A stretch of DNA of 5,686 nt from Bacteroidota bacterium. Lineage in GTDB: Bacteria > Bacteroidota > Bacteroidia > 2-12-FULL-35-15. Both the position numbers and the translations under genes were made by a program. Below the pieces are notes generated by a model. It did not search any database and had not been told where the DNA came from. It saw only the letters and a list, made by a program, of their open reading frames with translations. Positions 4,488-5,686 of the stretch are shown piece after piece (position 1 is the first letter of the stretch; every line of letters starts with the position of its first letter). The stretch is taken from assembly GCA_023251855.1 (NCBI GenBank), contig JAHEYA010000061.1, forward strand, positions 1 through 5,686. The letters are read 5' to 3'.

Positions 4488-5686
4488 ATGTACGATACCT
4501 CCAAAAAACAAGAAACAGCCATATTGGTTGGACTCATCACCAGGAGTCAGGATGAGGAGCGGATGTCGGAGTACCTTGATGAGCTTGCATTTTTGACGGA
4601 TACTGCCGGAGCAAAAGTTTTAAAACGATATACTCAGCGCCTCGAACATCCTGATCCGAGAACATTTATTGGTTCCGGTAAACTTAATGATATCAGGACT
4701 TTCGTGAAAGACAACAAAGTAGATATCATAATTTTTGATGATGAACTTTCACCTGCTCAGCAACGAAACCTAGAGAAAGAGGTGAATGATGTAAAAGAAG
4801 TGAAGGTAAAAGTTGTTGACCGTACCCGCCTTATCCTCGATATTTTTGCTTCACGTGCACGTACAGCACACGCCAAAACACAGGTGGAACTTGCCCAATC
4901 CGTTTATTTGTTACCACGCCTCACAAAAATGTGGGAACATTTGGATCGGATAAAAGGAGGTATTGGTATGAAAGGAGCAGGTGAAACAGAGATTGAAACC
5001 GACAGAAGAATTGTCCGTGACCGCATTGCATTGCTGAAGGAGCGGCTTAAAACCATTGACAGGCAAATGGAAACACAACGAAAAAATCGGGGAGATCTGA
5101 TACGTGTTGCTTTAGTAGGTTATACCAATGTTGGTAAATCTACCATTATGAATATGTTGAGCAAAAGTGATGTATTTGCCGAAAATAAATTGTTTGCAAC
5201 CCTTGATACGACTGTTCGTAAAGTAGTAATTGAAAATTTATCTTTTCTACTTTCTGATACGGTTGGATTTATCCGCAAATTGCCAACAACCCTTGTTGAA
5301 TCTTTTAAATCAACATTAGATGAAGTACGTGAAGCAGATATTTTATTACATGTGGTTGATATTTCTCATCCGGGATTCGAGGACCAGATAAATGTGGTGA
5401 ACCAAACCCTTACCGATATTGGTGCGGGCGACAAACCAACAATTTTGGTATTCAATAAAATCGATGCTTTTACTTTTGATAAAAAAGATGAAGATGATCT
5501 TTCACCAATAACCAAGCACAATATCAGTCTTGATGAATTAAAAAAAACATGGATTAATAATTTACATTCCGAATGTTTGTTTATTTCAGCAGTTAATAAA
5601 CAAAATATTGATGAGTTTAAATCAATGCTCTACAATAGAGTGAAAGCATTGCACTTAAAGAGGTATCCGTATAATAAGTTTTTGTA
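4488..5686 (+). CDS. hflX: GTPase HflX (3' end cut by window)
   Basis: HflX is a cytoplasmic GTPase that binds the 50S subunit and can split stalled ribosomes under stress. The 399 visible residues open with 'AILVGLITRSQDEE' and contain the N-terminal nucleotide-binding-like domain with 'TFIGSGKL' (59-66), the 'ASRARTAHAKTQVELAQ' helical region (121-137) and the linker 'GAGETEIETDRR' (163-174). The G domain follows: G1 GYTNVGKST (211-219), G2 around TLDTT (238-242), G3 DTVG (257-260), G4 NKID (323-326), G5 SA (367-368). The frame stays open to the last base, and 'YPYNKFL' suggests that only a few residues are missing. The ATG at 4488 is preferred because family members start about ten residues before 'ILVG'. 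The ATG at 4470 would add six residues encoded by a repeat-like sequence. No Shine-Dalgarno site is seen. Confidence 0.96.
   Translation, partial: MYDTSKKQETAILVGLITRSQDEERMSEYLDELAFLTDTAGAKVLKRYTQRLEHPDPRTFIGSGKLNDIRTFVKDNKVDIIIFDDELSPAQQRNLEKEVNDVKEVKVKVVDRTRLILDIFASRARTAHAKTQVELAQSVYLLPRLTKMWEHLDRIKGGIGMKGAGETEIETDRRIVRDRIALLKERLKTIDRQMETQRKNRGDLIRVALVGYTNVGKSTIMNMLSKSDVFAENKLFATLDTTVRKVVIENLSFLLSDTVGFIRKLPTTLVESFKSTLDEVREADILLHVVDISHPGFEDQINVVNQTLTDIGAGDKPTILVFNKIDAFTFDKKDEDDLSPITKHNISLDELKKTWINNLHSECLFISAVNKQNIDEFKSMLYNRVKALHLKRYPYNKFL

Overview
The window looks like a piece of a Bacteroidota chromosome (Flavobacteria/Cytophaga-like). The DNA is AT-rich, start codons have A-rich leaders rather than Shine-Dalgarno sites, and one gene has a TAnnTTTG -7 promoter element. 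A roughly 1,000-residue exported double amidohydrolase and a HflX of the 'TLDTTVRK' type also fit that phylum. No rRNA, tRNA, CRISPR array, transposase or phage gene was seen.

Layout. Bases 1-3263 hold two genes on the minus strand. A 1028-residue secreted amidohydrolase-family protein (177-3263) is followed 55 bp downstream by the start of a second exported protein (121 down to 1, cut by the window edge), probably another amidohydrolase. A GC-rich hairpin (144-172) fills the gap between them. Bases 3264-3635 are a divergent intergenic region with a nested inverted repeat (3326-3468) built around a strong palindrome (3373-3428). Bases 3636-4241 (plus) encode a four-helix SirB-like membrane protein ending in a monohaem cytochrome c domain. 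Bases 4242-4487 are a second repeat-rich gap, with a 96-bp imperfect palindrome (4336-4431) between exact 11-bp direct repeats. From 4488 to the right edge runs hflX, a ribosome-associated GTPase that lacks only its last residues.

How the genes relate. The two minus-strand genes probably form one unit for hydrolysing an unknown substrate outside the cytoplasm. The cytochrome and hflX share a strand but are separated by repeats, and nothing suggests a shared function. I see no convincing new multi-gene system. The points most worth a second look are the three unrelated palindromic repeats in the three intergenic gaps, the amidohydrolase whose first catalytic domain has lost its HxH metal site, and the fusion of a SirB-like membrane unit to cytochrome c.
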